Below, piece after piece: positions 54,537 through 64,000 of a DNA stretch of 64,000 nt. The DNA comes from Gautieria morchelliformis (taxonomy: Eukaryota > Basidiomycota > Agaricomycetes > Gomphales > Gomphaceae), in contig WHVA01000252.1 in the NCBI GenBank assembly GCA_015179125.1, positions 91,758-155,757 on the forward strand, in the 5' to 3' direction. A model generated the notes under the pieces. It made no database searches and had not been told where the DNA came from. It worked only from the letters and a program-made list of their open reading frames with translations. Made by a program: the position numbers and the translations under genes. The first letter of the stretch is position 1, and each line of letters starts with the position of its first letter.

Positions 54537-56331
54537 TGTCAAGATTGGTTTTTAGGTGTTAATATTGTGTATTAGTAAACACAGTGAATGCCTGAATAAC
54601 TTGTGCGAAGAGGCGTGCCTTTCAGCAAATAAGGTGAACAAATAAATGTTCAGAAGGTAAGAGGGCTTCCCGATCGGGGCTCACCCTATCTACAGTCGTA
54701 GCAAAATAGCCCGTGGCACTCGACGATATAACGTGTGGGGTGTCATGAAAAGGTTGTCTAAGTAGCAACAATCCTTTCGCTGGCAAAGGCACTCCTTTGG
54801 AGTCCTTTGCCGACAGCACAGAGAATAGTTCAAAGGCTAAGGTAACGAAGGTGAAGTATGAAAACTCACCAGTGGTGCTCAAGTCTTCCTCTGGTTGAAG
54901 ATAGGAATCTACAAGAGAGGGCTCAAGATGGTGATCACAGTGAGGTCAAGTTTGCACAAGCTAGACATATGATAATTGAACTGGGGAATATACATGCGAA
55001 TGTAAACTACTTATATCGAATGCTCGTATAGCAACAGTGAATGGGAAAGAGGCCGTCATGAGTCAGGGTTGGATAGGGGTGCACAGTCGTGATACTAAAT
55101 AGATGAAATAAACATACAATAGAATGAAAGAGGAGTGCAAACATGAAACGACGGAGAGGAAAGAGGGCAAAGGCACCTATGTACGAAAACACGCCTTGAG
55201 ACCTGCATACACGTTAACCTGCACAGACTCTTCGTCTGTTGGGCTGATCCCACACAATCTACGGGTAGGATGTCCTGTGAATGCATTCTGGCCATATGAA
55301 CACCTAAGGAGAGTGATCATATCTTTCTAGGAGGTGTATGTATTTTCATTCTACTTTTAACTCATAATATAAAGAAAAGCTCATAATTGGGATATGAATA
55401 GAAAGTATATTTTACATTTTATAAAACAGAAATAAATAATTCTTCTTTTGTCCCTCCCCAAGCGGCGGCTCCGCCGACGAGAAATCCGTATATTTGCCTT
55501 TCTACCAACTTTTAATATAATCCATATTGGTGTTACTATATAATTAGTACTATATCCTGCCATACATATCATATTATATATACATATATCCTATATTCTA
55601 TATCCTCCTTTTATCTATTCTAAGTGTCTATCAATCTTCAGTCTCTTACTATAATATTCTAATGTATCTTTTCAACCGAGATGAACATACTCATACAGAA
55701 GTTTTATATGTATTAGTGTTGCTCTATAAATCTAATATAATAATATTCTTATATATTAGAAATAGCAGTTTTGAAATATATACTATGTAGGTTCTTATCT
55801 CGTAGTACATAGACTTTATGAATAACCTCCTAAAGGGGCTGAATTGAGAAGATGATGGGGCCAGTGATGAACCATCACACCGGGTAGAGGATGTCGATCG
55901 TGTTTGATGGTGTGCCTGCTGGTGAATGATGCGAGCAGCGAATGGTCGTTCGGTGAATGTGGCAAAGGGTGAATGCAGCAGCCATAGATGGGGTGTGGTC
56001 AGATGGCAGAGCGAAGCTGGGTGAATGCGAAGGAAGAGTGGTGAAGGGGAAGACAGGGATGGCAGGGTACAGGAAATAGATGGGTCATGACAATCTGGCC
56101 ATAGGAACATCAAAAAAAGGGGTTGATCCGAGGGGGTGAGAGGGCCAGTGATGAACTATCCAGCCAGTCAAAGGACGTTGATGGTACTTTGATGACATGG
56201 CCATGGCGAATGACGCGAGGAGCCAAGGTCATTCGGCGAACTCGGCGAACTGCAATCGGAGCGAATGTAGAAGTGGAGTGATGAAGGGGAGGACAAAGCT
56301 ACTGGGTATAGGAAATAAACGTGTCATGACA
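54537..56331 (+). mobile_element. Solo LTR, large family, copy 3
   Basis: 1795 bp from TGTCAAGATTGG to GTCATGACA with perfect CACAT duplications (54532-54536, 56332-56336). It is inserted between the RT and RNase H parts of the YR element. It is longer than copy 2 because of a 521-bp AT-rich insertion (55308-55828). Terminal TGTCA/TGACA inverted repeats are present, as in the other copies. Confidence 0.9.
55308..55828. mobile_element. 521-bp AT-rich insertion inside solo LTR 3
   Basis: Absent from the two other solo LTRs. Flanked by CCTAA on both sides (55303-55307, 55829-55833). Very AT-rich apart from a compact GC cluster (aagcggcggctccgccg, about 55460). This composition recalls fungal mitochondrial intergenic DNA with GC clusters, so a nuclear copy of mtDNA is possible; a MITE is the alternative. 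No coding gene is seen. Confidence 0.5.
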
Positions 56332-56336
56332 CACAT

Positions 56337-57100
56337 GCAACAGTTAACAGGAAGCTCTGCACCTCTCTACACGGTTCCCTCCAACATGTCACGTTTGTAT
56401 ACCATGACGGGCATTTGTACCTTCCCCGCCTCTCCACATTCCTCTCGAAGTTCAGAAACAATTTTGCCACCCTCCACCTGTCCTCCTCTGTGCCAAGACC
56501 TCCTCTGGTGGCTCGCCATGCTGTCCAAACCATCAGGCTCCCACTTGCTTACCCCCTCGACACTGATCTTGACGGTTGGTAGTAGGCAAACAGTGGGCCA
56601 CCTGGTGCCTCAACCCCAACTGGAAGTTTGGAATGGTGATGGCCGCAACATTGGTTGGGCCGAGTCAGTTGCACTTGAGATCATGGTGATGTGGGTTGTC
56701 CAAGCCAGTGCACACGATGCCCATGTCCTGGTGCATGGGGACAACACTTGGTGTCATCGGCACATTCAACAAAGGCAGGTCCTGCTCTATTCCCCACAAT
56801 GACACCATCTGTTGCATTGCCTCGTCCCTCGTCCCCTTCAACCTCATGATCAACCCTGTTTATGTCACTTCTGGCTCAAACTGAGCAGACCCCATTTCTC
56901 ATGGTATTCTGGGCCCCTTGGACAAATGCCTCCGGATCACATTCCAGCTCCCAGAGGAGCTCCAACAATTCCTTTCCTATGTCTAGCCACGATTGCCACT
57001 CTGTGCATGCACGTGCACACATGGCAAACACTGGTGGGGCCTCCATCTTCCAACCCCCACCTCTACCACTCCCAGTGTCCCGCCAACGCCACCCTTGAAT
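56337..57100 (+). pseudogene. YR element RNase H region
   Basis: Resumes after solo LTR 3 with MQQLTGS, then LLWWLAMLSKPS, NIGWAESVALEIMVMWVVQA and HVLVHGDNT followed in another frame by GVIGTFNKGRSCSI and NPVYVTSG. This order (WAES, HGDNT, FNKGR) matches the RNase H block that follows RT in agaricomycete DIRS-like elements. Frame changes near 56740 and 56880 break it. Confidence 0.65.
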
Positions 57101-57108
57101 GACTCGTA

Positions 57109-58129
57109 ATGCATAGACCCACCCCATCTCCTCTCTGCCCCAAAGTCCTAGCTACTGACCGCTTCCTCACCTGGCTCACACCATATGGTATTGCAAAAAT
57201 GGAATCAGACACTTCTGTTTTCTCCCACAAGATCATTGCACACTGCTGTTTTGTCATTGCACAGTCTGTCAAACCCACCACCCTCTCCAGTTACGCTGCC
57301 GGGCTCATCTGTTTCATGAAATTCTGCGATAACTACTTGATTCCTGAACCTGATAGAATGCCTGCCTCTGACAACCTGCTGTCCACCTTCATTACAACAA
57401 GGGCACCCGGCAGTGTAGCCATCAGCACCATGTCCTCTTGGCTTGCTGGGCTCAAGCTATGGCATGTGATCAACAGAGCCCCGTGACATTTTAAAGTGAG
57501 CTATTGATGGCATTCACTTGAGCTCCCCTGACACTCACTTCATACTCACCGCACACAGGTGCCTCATGCCTTGCCCCAGACTCATCCACGCAACCCAAAC
57601 GAGATCCAGTAACACTCCCCCATATCCAAGCCCTACGCCATGATCTTGACCTTTCCCAGTCCTTTGATGCTGTGTTTTTGCAGTTGCCTGCATCACCTTC
57701 TGGTCCTGTTGCCGTCTCAGCAAGCTTCTCATCAACTTAGACTTCAATCTGAAAAATCATGTCTCTCACTCTGTCCCTACCCGATGTGGCCCCACTGTCA
57801 ATAAACTCCTGTATATTAATTTCCACATCCCTAGTTCTAAGACTAAAGGCTTGAAGGGAGCTTACATCAACATCTCAGACTCCACATGTGACTGTAGTGT
57901 GATCCTAGCCTTCGAACACCATCTCTCCGCCAACTCCAATGTCCCACCAAATGCACCACTCTTTACCTTCGAAACCACCGATGGCAGCTGGGCCCCCCCA
58001 TATGTCGCTCCTGGTTCATAAACAGGTGTAGCCAAATTTGGGCTAAATCTGGCTTGGAATCATTGAAGGGACACACGTTCCAAATTGGTGGCATGACACA
58101 TCTCCTGCTACTTGGCATCGATCTATGGG
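57109..58129 (+). pseudogene. Tyrosine recombinase, truncated
   Basis: The N-terminal SAM-like part is clear: KPTTLSSYAAGLICFMKFCD and MPASDNLLSTFITTRAPGSV, then STMSSWLAGLKLWHVINRAP. The catalytic part continues in pieces: VACITFWSCCRLSKLLI (the box that should carry the first arginine) near 57680-57740, and GHTFQIGGMTHLLLLGI at 58066-58116. The last block fits the HxxR box, but the arginine position reads Q. The final tyrosine block is removed by the gypsy LTR at 58130. Such enzymes integrate circular cDNA without target duplication; this copy is dead. Confidence 0.75.
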
Positions 58130-58355
58130 TGTAAAGGGTGTCGATCTTAGAACCTTGTATCACAAGGGCACTACAGAACTTGACCAATGAGTGGTATTCT
58201 GAATGCTACGTAGTGACAGGTAAGAGTAAGATGTGATGGGGGCCGCTGGCCAGTTCCCACACATAAACTATACAGTGGGTCCCTAAGGGGCACACTGGGA
58301 TTATGTAATAACTATTGTACATGTAGATACACAGGTTATTTACACCCTCCCCTCT
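58130..58355 (-). repeat. Gypsy-3 3' LTR and polypurine tract
   Basis: LTR 58130-58344 has ends TGTAAA/TTTACA. On the minus strand it is directly preceded by AGAGGGGAGGG (58355-58345), a textbook polypurine tract, which proves that this is the 3' LTR. Its other flank reads atggg; the partner LTR is off the window. Confidence 0.9.
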
Positions 58356-58376
58356 ATAGACAACTATAGGGGTCAA

Positions 58377-59321
58377 CTACGACTCATAGAGGTCATCCAT
58401 AAGGGAGTCCTCTAGAGTGGCCAATACGATGATGTCATCGTCGTACAGGGCCGGTGGAGCGCGTGACTCCTCCGGGGGCACCTCCGCGTCATCGGTGGTG
58501 ATTGGGTGAGGCTGGTCGGCCTCACCACTAGCGGCGGTATCCGCTTGGGTGATGAAGCCAGTGTCCTTGCGGAGCATGGCCTCAACGGCCGGGTCCTCAG
58601 TCTGAGGAGGGGGCCAGAAGCGCGCCAGCTCTTGGTCGAGCTGAGCGTGAGTGAGGGGTCGCGGCACCGCGGCCCTCACATGGCTGGTCTCGAGGACCTT
58701 TTGTTGGCCCTTGCGGGTGGCAGCACTGAATGCCGCGCCGGTGATGCTGCGTTGAACATAGTGTTCAATGCATGCCACTCGCTTGCGAGTGACCCCTGCG
58801 TAGTGGGCCAACCATCTCGCGATCTCGGCAAGGGGGATGTCGGGGCCGGCTCGGCCCTCCACAGGGAATGGGCCCGTGATTGAGAGCCGCAGGGTGGTGC
58901 TCTGAGGCGTCAGCACTTCCCTGGCGTCGACGAGGCTCGACCATTGGTCTGTCGAGCCGAATAGGTCGAGTAGCCTCGCCCTGAGCGGTGATGCGACCCC
59001 TTTGACCTGGGGCACAAGGGCCTTCAACCACATCCAGACGTCCATGTCGTCTAGGTTGAAGGTGCCATCCGCGTTGTCACGGATGGCGGATGGGATTCCT
59101 TCAGGGTTATGTATCCAACCCTTCAGGATGGCCGCGATATCATGTGGGGTACTGCCCGCTATCACGAGACAATCCCTTTTGGGATTGCGAGTGCGTTGTT
59201 TGCGCTCAATGCGTTTAAATACGCCGATCATCTCACGCGTACACGCGAGCTGTGGCGTCTCTTTTGCCCACGCTAAGAGTTCGACGAAGCGTGGTTTGTC
59301 GAGCGGCAGACGTCGTACCAT
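58377..59321 (-). CDS. Extra ORF between integrase and 3' LTR of gypsy-3
   Basis: Intact frame of 314 residues from ATG 59321 to TAG 58377, ending 21 bp before the polypurine tract. It starts MVRRLPLDKPRFVELLAWAK, continues with DCLVIAGSTPHDIAAILKG, LDDMDVWMWLKALVPQVKG, LAEIARWLAHYAGVTRKRV and ends with an acidic tail DDDIIVLATLEDSLMDDL. No membrane segment or signal peptide is visible, so it is not an obvious envelope protein. The helical repeats and acidic tail suggest a soluble or nucleic-acid-associated protein. No family is recognised. An upstream open stretch to 59576 is partly encoded by the LINE poly(A) and is not counted. Confidence 0.6.
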   Translation of the reverse strand: MVRRLPLDKPRFVELLAWAKETPQLACTREMIGVFKRIERKQRTRNPKRDCLVIAGSTPHDIAAILKGWIHNPEGIPSAIRDNADGTFNLDDMDVWMWLKALVPQVKGVASPLRARLLDLFGSTDQWSSLVDAREVLTPQSTTLRLSITGPFPVEGRAGPDIPLAEIARWLAHYAGVTRKRVACIEHYVQRSITGAAFSAATRKGQQKVLETSHVRAAVPRPLTHAQLDQELARFWPPPQTEDPAVEAMLRKDTGFITQADTAASGEADQPHPITTDDAEVPPEESRAPPALYDDDIIVLATLEDSLMDDLYES

Positions 59322-59503
59322 TGAGTATGACGCTGTTGGGCCTTCCCTACCGGCCGTGGTAGGAGGCCCATCTCGGAGATCGGTGGATCTCCGAGTGGGA
59401 TGAGCGTTCCCTTCCCTGGGTAGGGAGGGTGAACTGTCCCCGCCGGTGGAGGCAGGGCCACGCCAGGCCCGATGTACTGGGCCTCGACCTGTGCTATCCG
59501 CCG

Positions 59504-61080
59504 TTTTTTTTGTTTTTTTTTTTTTTCCAATTTTACGTCTTTTGGGGCAGCGCCCTATGTAAGATGGTATGTACAATTTCTTCCTTGCGTTTGGCCCGCC
59601 TCTCCTTTAGACCTCTATACTCTGCGTGTGCTCAAGAGGCATTGCCTCGAGCGTGTCCATGCCTTCGTGGGCGAGGTGTGTGTTTAGCGCCTTCTCTCCC
59701 TGCGCTGTTGTCTGCCTGCTCTCCCTCCTGTGTCCTCTTCCGCCGGTGGTAGTGCGACGTCTCCATATTGATTTTCGAACCTTTTCGTGTCTTGTATGTA
59801 TCCAAATAGATGTTCCAACACTTTGTGCCCGCCCGGCGGCGTTTTTAGAAATCTCGCTCCTCATTTCAGTTTTCTTTCCAGCCTTTGCCTCTGCTCCTGG
59901 TTCCTTCAGGCATGATACAGACTGTCTGCTGTTGCCGCACTCCAAGTGTGCCGGTCAAGAAGGGATTGACGAGCCCTGCAAAACTTGCGGTCAGTCGCTG
60001 CATGGGATCCATTGCAGAGGGCGCATTTTGGTGTGATATGTGGACACATTGACTCCTGGCATGTATTCTGGTGAGGGCACTTGCAGTCAAATGTGGTGTG
60101 TGGGCCCACGCATATTCCGCATTTCATGGTGGCTTTGCATGATCGAGCAAAATGGCCTACGCCGTAGCAGTTGAAGCATTGTGGGGGGTGCCGTATGAAA
60201 TGTGTGGTCGAGTGAAGGCGTCCTCGGTATGCAATGTGTTGTTGGATGCAGTTGTTGGACGCATGGTGATCGGTTAGATATAGGACAAGGGATGAGTGCG
60301 CTTTCTGACGTAGCTGTGGGGAGCGAGAGACAAATTCAGCACGTTGTAGCATGGAAGGATGGGGAATGATGTGCTCATTATCGTCCAGCAGCATTGCGAT
60401 GTCGTCGCTGTCTCGATCTGGGTTAAATGTAGTGGGGATGGCATGAACGATCACCGGGTAGGTATTTGGGGCGATATGCAGGTTCATTGATAACACTGGG
60501 AGCCATTGGTGAGCTTTCTTGATTATCACGTCATGTTCTTGCTCTGAGCCCGCTGCTAGCCATATATCGCCGCTTCGGTGCCGTCCTGCAGCTCAGACGT
60601 GAAGTACGCTCTCCTCCTCCTGCTCTCCTTCAGGGTCTGGATCCCAGCCTCATGGGAGCAAGGCTTTGTTAATCTCCTTCCTCAACTCTGCATCCTGGAA
60701 TTCCTCGAGGGCTGGGTTCTGTCGGTCGATATGCGATAGCGTGATATGATGTCTGGTGTCACGGTGGGGTTTGATACGTGTCATGCGTGCTGTGGCTGGC
60801 TTGCAGGATTAGGGTTTGCTAGCGGGTGCCGTAAGGCCGATGTGCGTTGAGATTGCCTCCAATTTTCACAGACAGTTGAAAGATGCGAGTTAAGACAAAG
60901 AATCTCGAGCTTCTCTCGTGCGGATGAGATTAGTTCACGAGTGCTACGCAGTGTGTCGACAGGGATAGGGCATGTCTTTGCAGTTCTTGTTTTCGGGAGG
61001 GCTATGCTATGGATTAGTTCGTATAGAGTGCCGAGAGTAGTTTGGATGGTGTCTGCAGGTACAGAGGGGTAGTTTCGCCA
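59504..61080 (-). mobile_element. LINE fragment: ORF1 and poly(A), no ORF2
   Basis: A run of about 23 T (59504-59526, one G) is the poly(A) of a minus-strand non-LTR element. Upstream, 60529-59906 encodes an ORF1 C-terminus: VLSMNLHIAPNTYPVIVHAI, then three CCHC-type fingers (CFNCYGVGHFARSCKATMKC, CGICVGPHTTFDC, CALCNGSHAATDRKFC). Coding-like sequence continues upstream to about 60860 with stops. No endonuclease or RT follows ORF1 before the tail, so ORF2 was lost. It lies between the chromodomain and the extra ORF of gypsy-3. The 5' limit is approximate. Confidence 0.7.
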
Positions 61081-61117
61081 TTATCTGCGCTGGCAGGTGG
61101 TGGTCGGAGCGTGGGAA

Positions 61118-61867
61118 TCATCCTATCTGCCGTTGAAGGGCGGGGTCGTTGACAGTGTGCGACGATGACGCCGCTAGGTAAGCGCTAATCGCGCTTTCTC
61201 TCGCAATGGTTAGCCCATTGACGGTGTTGGGGGAGCTGCGCAATTTCTTGCGCTTTTTCTTTGGCTGCTCTGCCAGCCGCTGTGCCCTTTCCGGGTCGTA
61301 TGTCTTCCAGAGGGACGAGTCTGACTCCCATCCTTCTGGGATGCCGTATGCAGAGTCGGAAGGCGCGCTATGCCCTTCCGTCGTTGTTGTTGTCGGGGTC
61401 GGCACTGACAATCGGGACGCTAGTCCTGATGTTGCACGCGCCGGCAGAGGCACCGTCGTGCGAAGTAATGATGGCCTGGCCACTGGGTCTGTGGCCAGGT
61501 CATGTGCCTTTTTGAGGTAACGTGGGCCAGGGTAACCTGGAGCTGGGCTGCGCTCAGCTGTTGCTCCAGTTCCTTGATCTTGGCGCGCTCGGTTTCAAGG
61601 TCCTTGCAGGACGACATGGTTCCCATGTCACGTCGCCTAAGGTCCAACGGACCTGGAACTCCAGGTCCATTGAGTTTATCCATCGATGTGCGATAATCTC
61701 GTCGACGAGCCACTCCTCGTCATCATTCGCTCCGAAGTCATAAAATGACTTGGCCTCATGACGGGGAACAATTCGTCGTTGTTGGCCTCGTATCGCCATA
61801 CGAGGCTTGAATGGAAGACCAGTGAAATGCGACAGCTTTTCAGCTCGTCGGGAAGATCAAGGGTCAC
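61118..61867 (-). pseudogene. Gypsy-3 chromodomain and C-terminal tail
   Basis: The integrase C-terminus LDLPDELKSCRISLVFHSSL leads to a chromodomain in another frame (EEWLVDEIIAHRWINSMDLE, then FQVRWTLGDVTWEPCR). A coiled-coil stretch follows (ERAKIKELEQQLSAAQLQV) and then a serine/proline-rich tail with a basic KKKRKKLRS cluster that may be a nuclear signal. At least two frame changes separate the parts. The chromodomain would read histone marks at integration. Confidence 0.75.
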
Positions 61868-62965
61868 TGTCGAGGCATTGTGTGAGCCTTGACGACGCGG
61901 TACGGTCTGATGTACCGCGGGACTAGTTTTCTGGCTCTTCCTTTCGGGAGAGTTAGGTTTTGTGTCGAAAGGTAGACGCGGTCGTTGGCCGCGTACCTGT
62001 CGCTCGCCATACGTTTCTTATTTGCATGAAACGTTTGCATCACTCGATGCTCTATGATTGCATCGTGTGCCGCCATCAGGTTCCATTTTGCCTGATGTGC
62101 GAACTGGGCTACCCCTTGAACGGGGTGTCCACGGCCATGGGGAGGTCTATCCGTGGCATATAGCTGTGGTTCAGCTCGAAGGTGCGAACCCTGTGGTCGC
62201 GCTGACGTTGCTGTTGAGGGCGACCTCAACATTGGGCATTTCAATGCCCAATCCTTCTGATCGTCTCTGACGACCGCGCGTAATATCTGGCCGACCAAGC
62301 GGTTTGCCCGCTTGGTGGCTCCATCCGTTTGGGGATGGAATGCAGTTGACATGAGGAGCTTAGTCCCCATGAGTCGCTGTAGTTCACGCCAGAAGATCGA
62401 CATGAACTTCGAGTCTCTGTCCGAGACGATGGAGTTGGGAACTCCGTGGAGTCGAACGTCCTCCTTCAGAAACAGCCAGGCTACTCCCTTGGCTGACACG
62501 CTCATCGTGGTTGGTAGAGGTGTACGAGCACGTTAGTCGGTCGATGACTACCATCAGGTAGTCACAGTCGTTGGATTTGGGCAGGGGCCCCGTGAGTCGA
62601 TGCCAATCGACTGCCACGGCCTATCGGAATGGGTAGGCTGTGTAGTAGGCCTTTGGGCCGTTGTGGTCCGGTCTTGTCATCTGACATCTCGCGCACGATG
62701 TGCAGAACGCTTCTATGTCTGGGCTCATGCCGGCCACAATATGCTCTTCAAACGTAGTTCGAAGTCTTCAGATGGCCGTAGTGGCCGACTATCTGATGTG
62801 CCCGATCGATGATAATTTCATCAGCTTCCTTCCCCTTGAAGAACAGAGCGGGGGACGCAATGACGTCTCTTTTGAGCTGGTTCTTAGTCCAGATCAGCCC
62901 GTCCCAGATCCCGAATCTCGGGTGCGCGTCCAGGTGTGCCATGATCTTTGTGAACATGGTGTCCC
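61864..62965 (-). pseudogene. Gypsy-3 integrase
   Basis: The N-terminal zinc-binding part is seen in AHQIVGHYGHLKTSNYV (about 62748-62830). The catalytic core starts MAVDWHRLTGPLPKSNDCDY (first aspartate, 62617) and continues in another frame KGVAWLFLKEDVRLHGVPNS and IVSDRDSKFMSIFW (second aspartate). The third block reads HPQTDGATKRANRLVG, with lysine where the catalytic glutamate (usually S-E-R-A-N) should be, so the enzyme would be inactive. Stops and shifts occur near 62160 and 62510. Confidence 0.8.
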
Positions 62966-63135
62966 TGTGGTATGCGTCTCGTAAAACCTTAGACAGGTCT
63001 ACGCCTTGCTTGATGACCCGCGCAGGGGCGCACCATCATTTCCTGTGGCGATGCTCTGACGTCATCATGGTCGGTCGCATGACACGGTGACGTTCATGGA
63101 CTCTGGTGAGCCCTCGTTTAATGTGGCGGATTCCG

Positions 63136-64000
63136 TTACTCTCGCCTCTGTCTTCTCCACGAGGCGTTTAGAGCATCTTGTTGCTGCTGTTCGCAGCTCG
63201 ATATACCGGTCGGTGGGCAATAACTCACCGTCGGGTCTAAACGTGCATCCGCGTTCACGAAGATGTGGTCCGGGTGATTGTCATCACTCGTGTCGTTCTC
63301 GTAGTAGCGTGACAGGCAGTCCACTACCTTGTTCTCTACACCATCAACATGAACGGTGTTGAAATTGAACCGGGAGAGAAACTCCCACCATCTGACCTGG
63401 CGGTCAGATAGGCTCTTCTGGGTCTCAAAGTACTCGAGCCCTTTGTGGTCTGTGGTGAGGGTGAACCTTCGCCCCAGCAGTTTGTCCTCCCATTTCATGA
63501 GAGCCTCGAGCACCGCGATCGTCTCGTGCTTGTGAGTCCGTAGTGTTGCTGAGCAACGCTGAACTTCTTTGACAAGAAGCCGGCAGGTTGACAGTTTTCC
63601 AGTCAGGCCTTGGCCGTAGACCCACCGACGCCGGCTTTTGATCCATCGGTGATCACCCAGATCGGCTCTGGGCACCTTGCGTCTACTGGATGCAGGATCA
63701 GGGCCTTACAGGCCAACGCCTTAATGCTTTGCCAGCATTTATCTAGTAGTGGCGTCCATTCGAATGGAGGTTATTACCGCACAGCCGATAGTGGGTGGTT
63801 ATGCGCTAACATCTGGCATGTAGTGTGCCAGATACTGTACCAGCCCGAGGAAACGCTGGACCGTTGAACGTCCGTGGCCTGCCCACTCGCGGTGCGTTGC
63901 ATCTTGTCCTCGTCGGCATGTACCCCTCGGCCATCGATATATGGCCGAGACACTCCATTCGGATGGAATAGAGGTCCACCTTTTTCTTGCTCAGAAAAAG
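63136..64000 (-). pseudogene. Gypsy-3 RT connection and RNase H
   Basis: RNase H pieces: RTHKHETIAVLEALMKWEDK, TLTTDHKGLEYFETQKSLSD and RQVRWWEFLSRFNF, VENKVVDCLSRYY. Further upstream in shifting frames are VQYLAHYMPDV and LHPVDARCPEPIWVITDG, the connection after RT. RT itself lies beyond the window. Several shifts and stops between 63560 and 63900 inactivate it. Confidence 0.8.

Larger units (their letters stand above)
49975..58129 (+). mobile_element. Tyrosine-recombinase (DIRS/Ngaro-like) retrotransposon, nested host
   Basis: Plus-strand element with ORF1 (zinc knuckle), RT/RNase H and a tyrosine recombinase, a gene set unique to DIRS-order retrotransposons. It is interrupted by two solo LTRs (50969-52239, 54537-56331) and an AT-rich insertion (53462-54107); removing each restores continuity of sequence. 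The right end is cut by a gypsy 3' LTR at 58130 within the recombinase. The left terminal repeat is not defined. Confidence 0.8.
58130..64000 (-). mobile_element. Ty3/gypsy retrotransposon, 3' half (gypsy-3)
   Basis: Minus-strand element running off the right edge. In transcription order: end of RT and RNase H, integrase, chromodomain, C-terminal tail, a LINE insertion, an extra ORF, a purine tract and the 3' LTR. The LTR is the same family as that of gypsy-1. Many stops and frameshifts in pol show that it is old, while the extra ORF is open. Inserted in the tyrosine recombinase gene of the YR element. Confidence 0.85.

Noticed and set aside
55381-55572. Minus-strand arginine-rich ORF in the AT-rich insert
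   Set aside because: Short, low complexity and centred on the GC cluster; no homology recognised.
59319-59576. N-terminal extension of the extra gypsy ORF
   Set aside because: Residues 10-27 (lysine rich) are encoded by the LINE poly(A) tail, so the extension is an insertion artefact; the ATG at 59321 was used instead.
1-64000. tRNA or rRNA genes
   Set aside because: No cloverleaf with intact A and B boxes or rRNA segment was recognised by eye; a tRNAscan-SE run would be decisive.

Overview
The window reads as nuclear DNA of a filamentous basidiomycete, most likely an agaricomycete. Host genes have many introns of about 45-60 bp, and the gene families seen (Plavaka transposase, DUF6532, DUF6533, a LaeA-like methyltransferase, fimbrin, a SMYD-type SET/MYND protein) are typical of that group. 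No bacterial, organellar or CRISPR features were recognised.

Layout. 1-5585 is a stack of nested retroelements: a gypsy 5' half (gag and protease, minus strand, 5' LTR 3751-3962) interrupts the tail of a copia element (3963-5162), which interrupts a chromodomain gypsy (5163-5585). 5662-6716 is a decayed DUF6533 membrane-protein gene. 7438-12943 holds a divergent pair: a DUF6532 gene (minus) and an apparently intact Plavaka (CACTA-like) transposase gene (plus), separated by 197 bp that contain a perfect 15-bp inverted repeat. 12944-15363 holds only decayed or unrecognised ORFs.

15364-31532 is a tandem segmental duplication. Each unit carries a DUF6533 gene followed by a SMYD gene. The right copy is complete. 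The left copy keeps only the two ends of SMYD and was later invaded by a palindromic MITE and by a copia element (16253-22529), which itself received a large solo LTR. 29358-41892 is the conserved host block: SMYD (+), fimbrin/Sac6 (-), a Tag1-like membrane protein (-), a coiled-coil four-TM protein (+), an uncertain membrane-protein gene (-) and a LaeA-like methyltransferase (-).

43871-58129 is built on a tyrosine-recombinase (DIRS/Ngaro-like) retrotransposon (zinc-knuckle ORF, RT/RNase H, YR). It contains two AT-rich insertions, one of them inside a solo LTR, and two 1.3-1.8 kb solo LTRs with perfect 5-bp target duplications. A young copia element (44292-49548, TSD TTTTA) sits just upstream of its first ORF. 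58130-64000 is the 3' half of a second gypsy element of the same LTR family as the one at the left edge: RNase H, integrase and chromodomain, plus an extra 314-aa ORF ending 21 bp before the polypurine tract, with a LINE ORF1 fragment inserted between.

The two gypsy halves together outline one family with three unusual points: a TGA followed 6 nt later by a perfect 12-bp hairpin in pol, a +1 frame relation between gag and protease, and an extra ORF in the env position. Host genes show no obvious pathway clustering; the dominant theme is nested insertion, duplication and decay.
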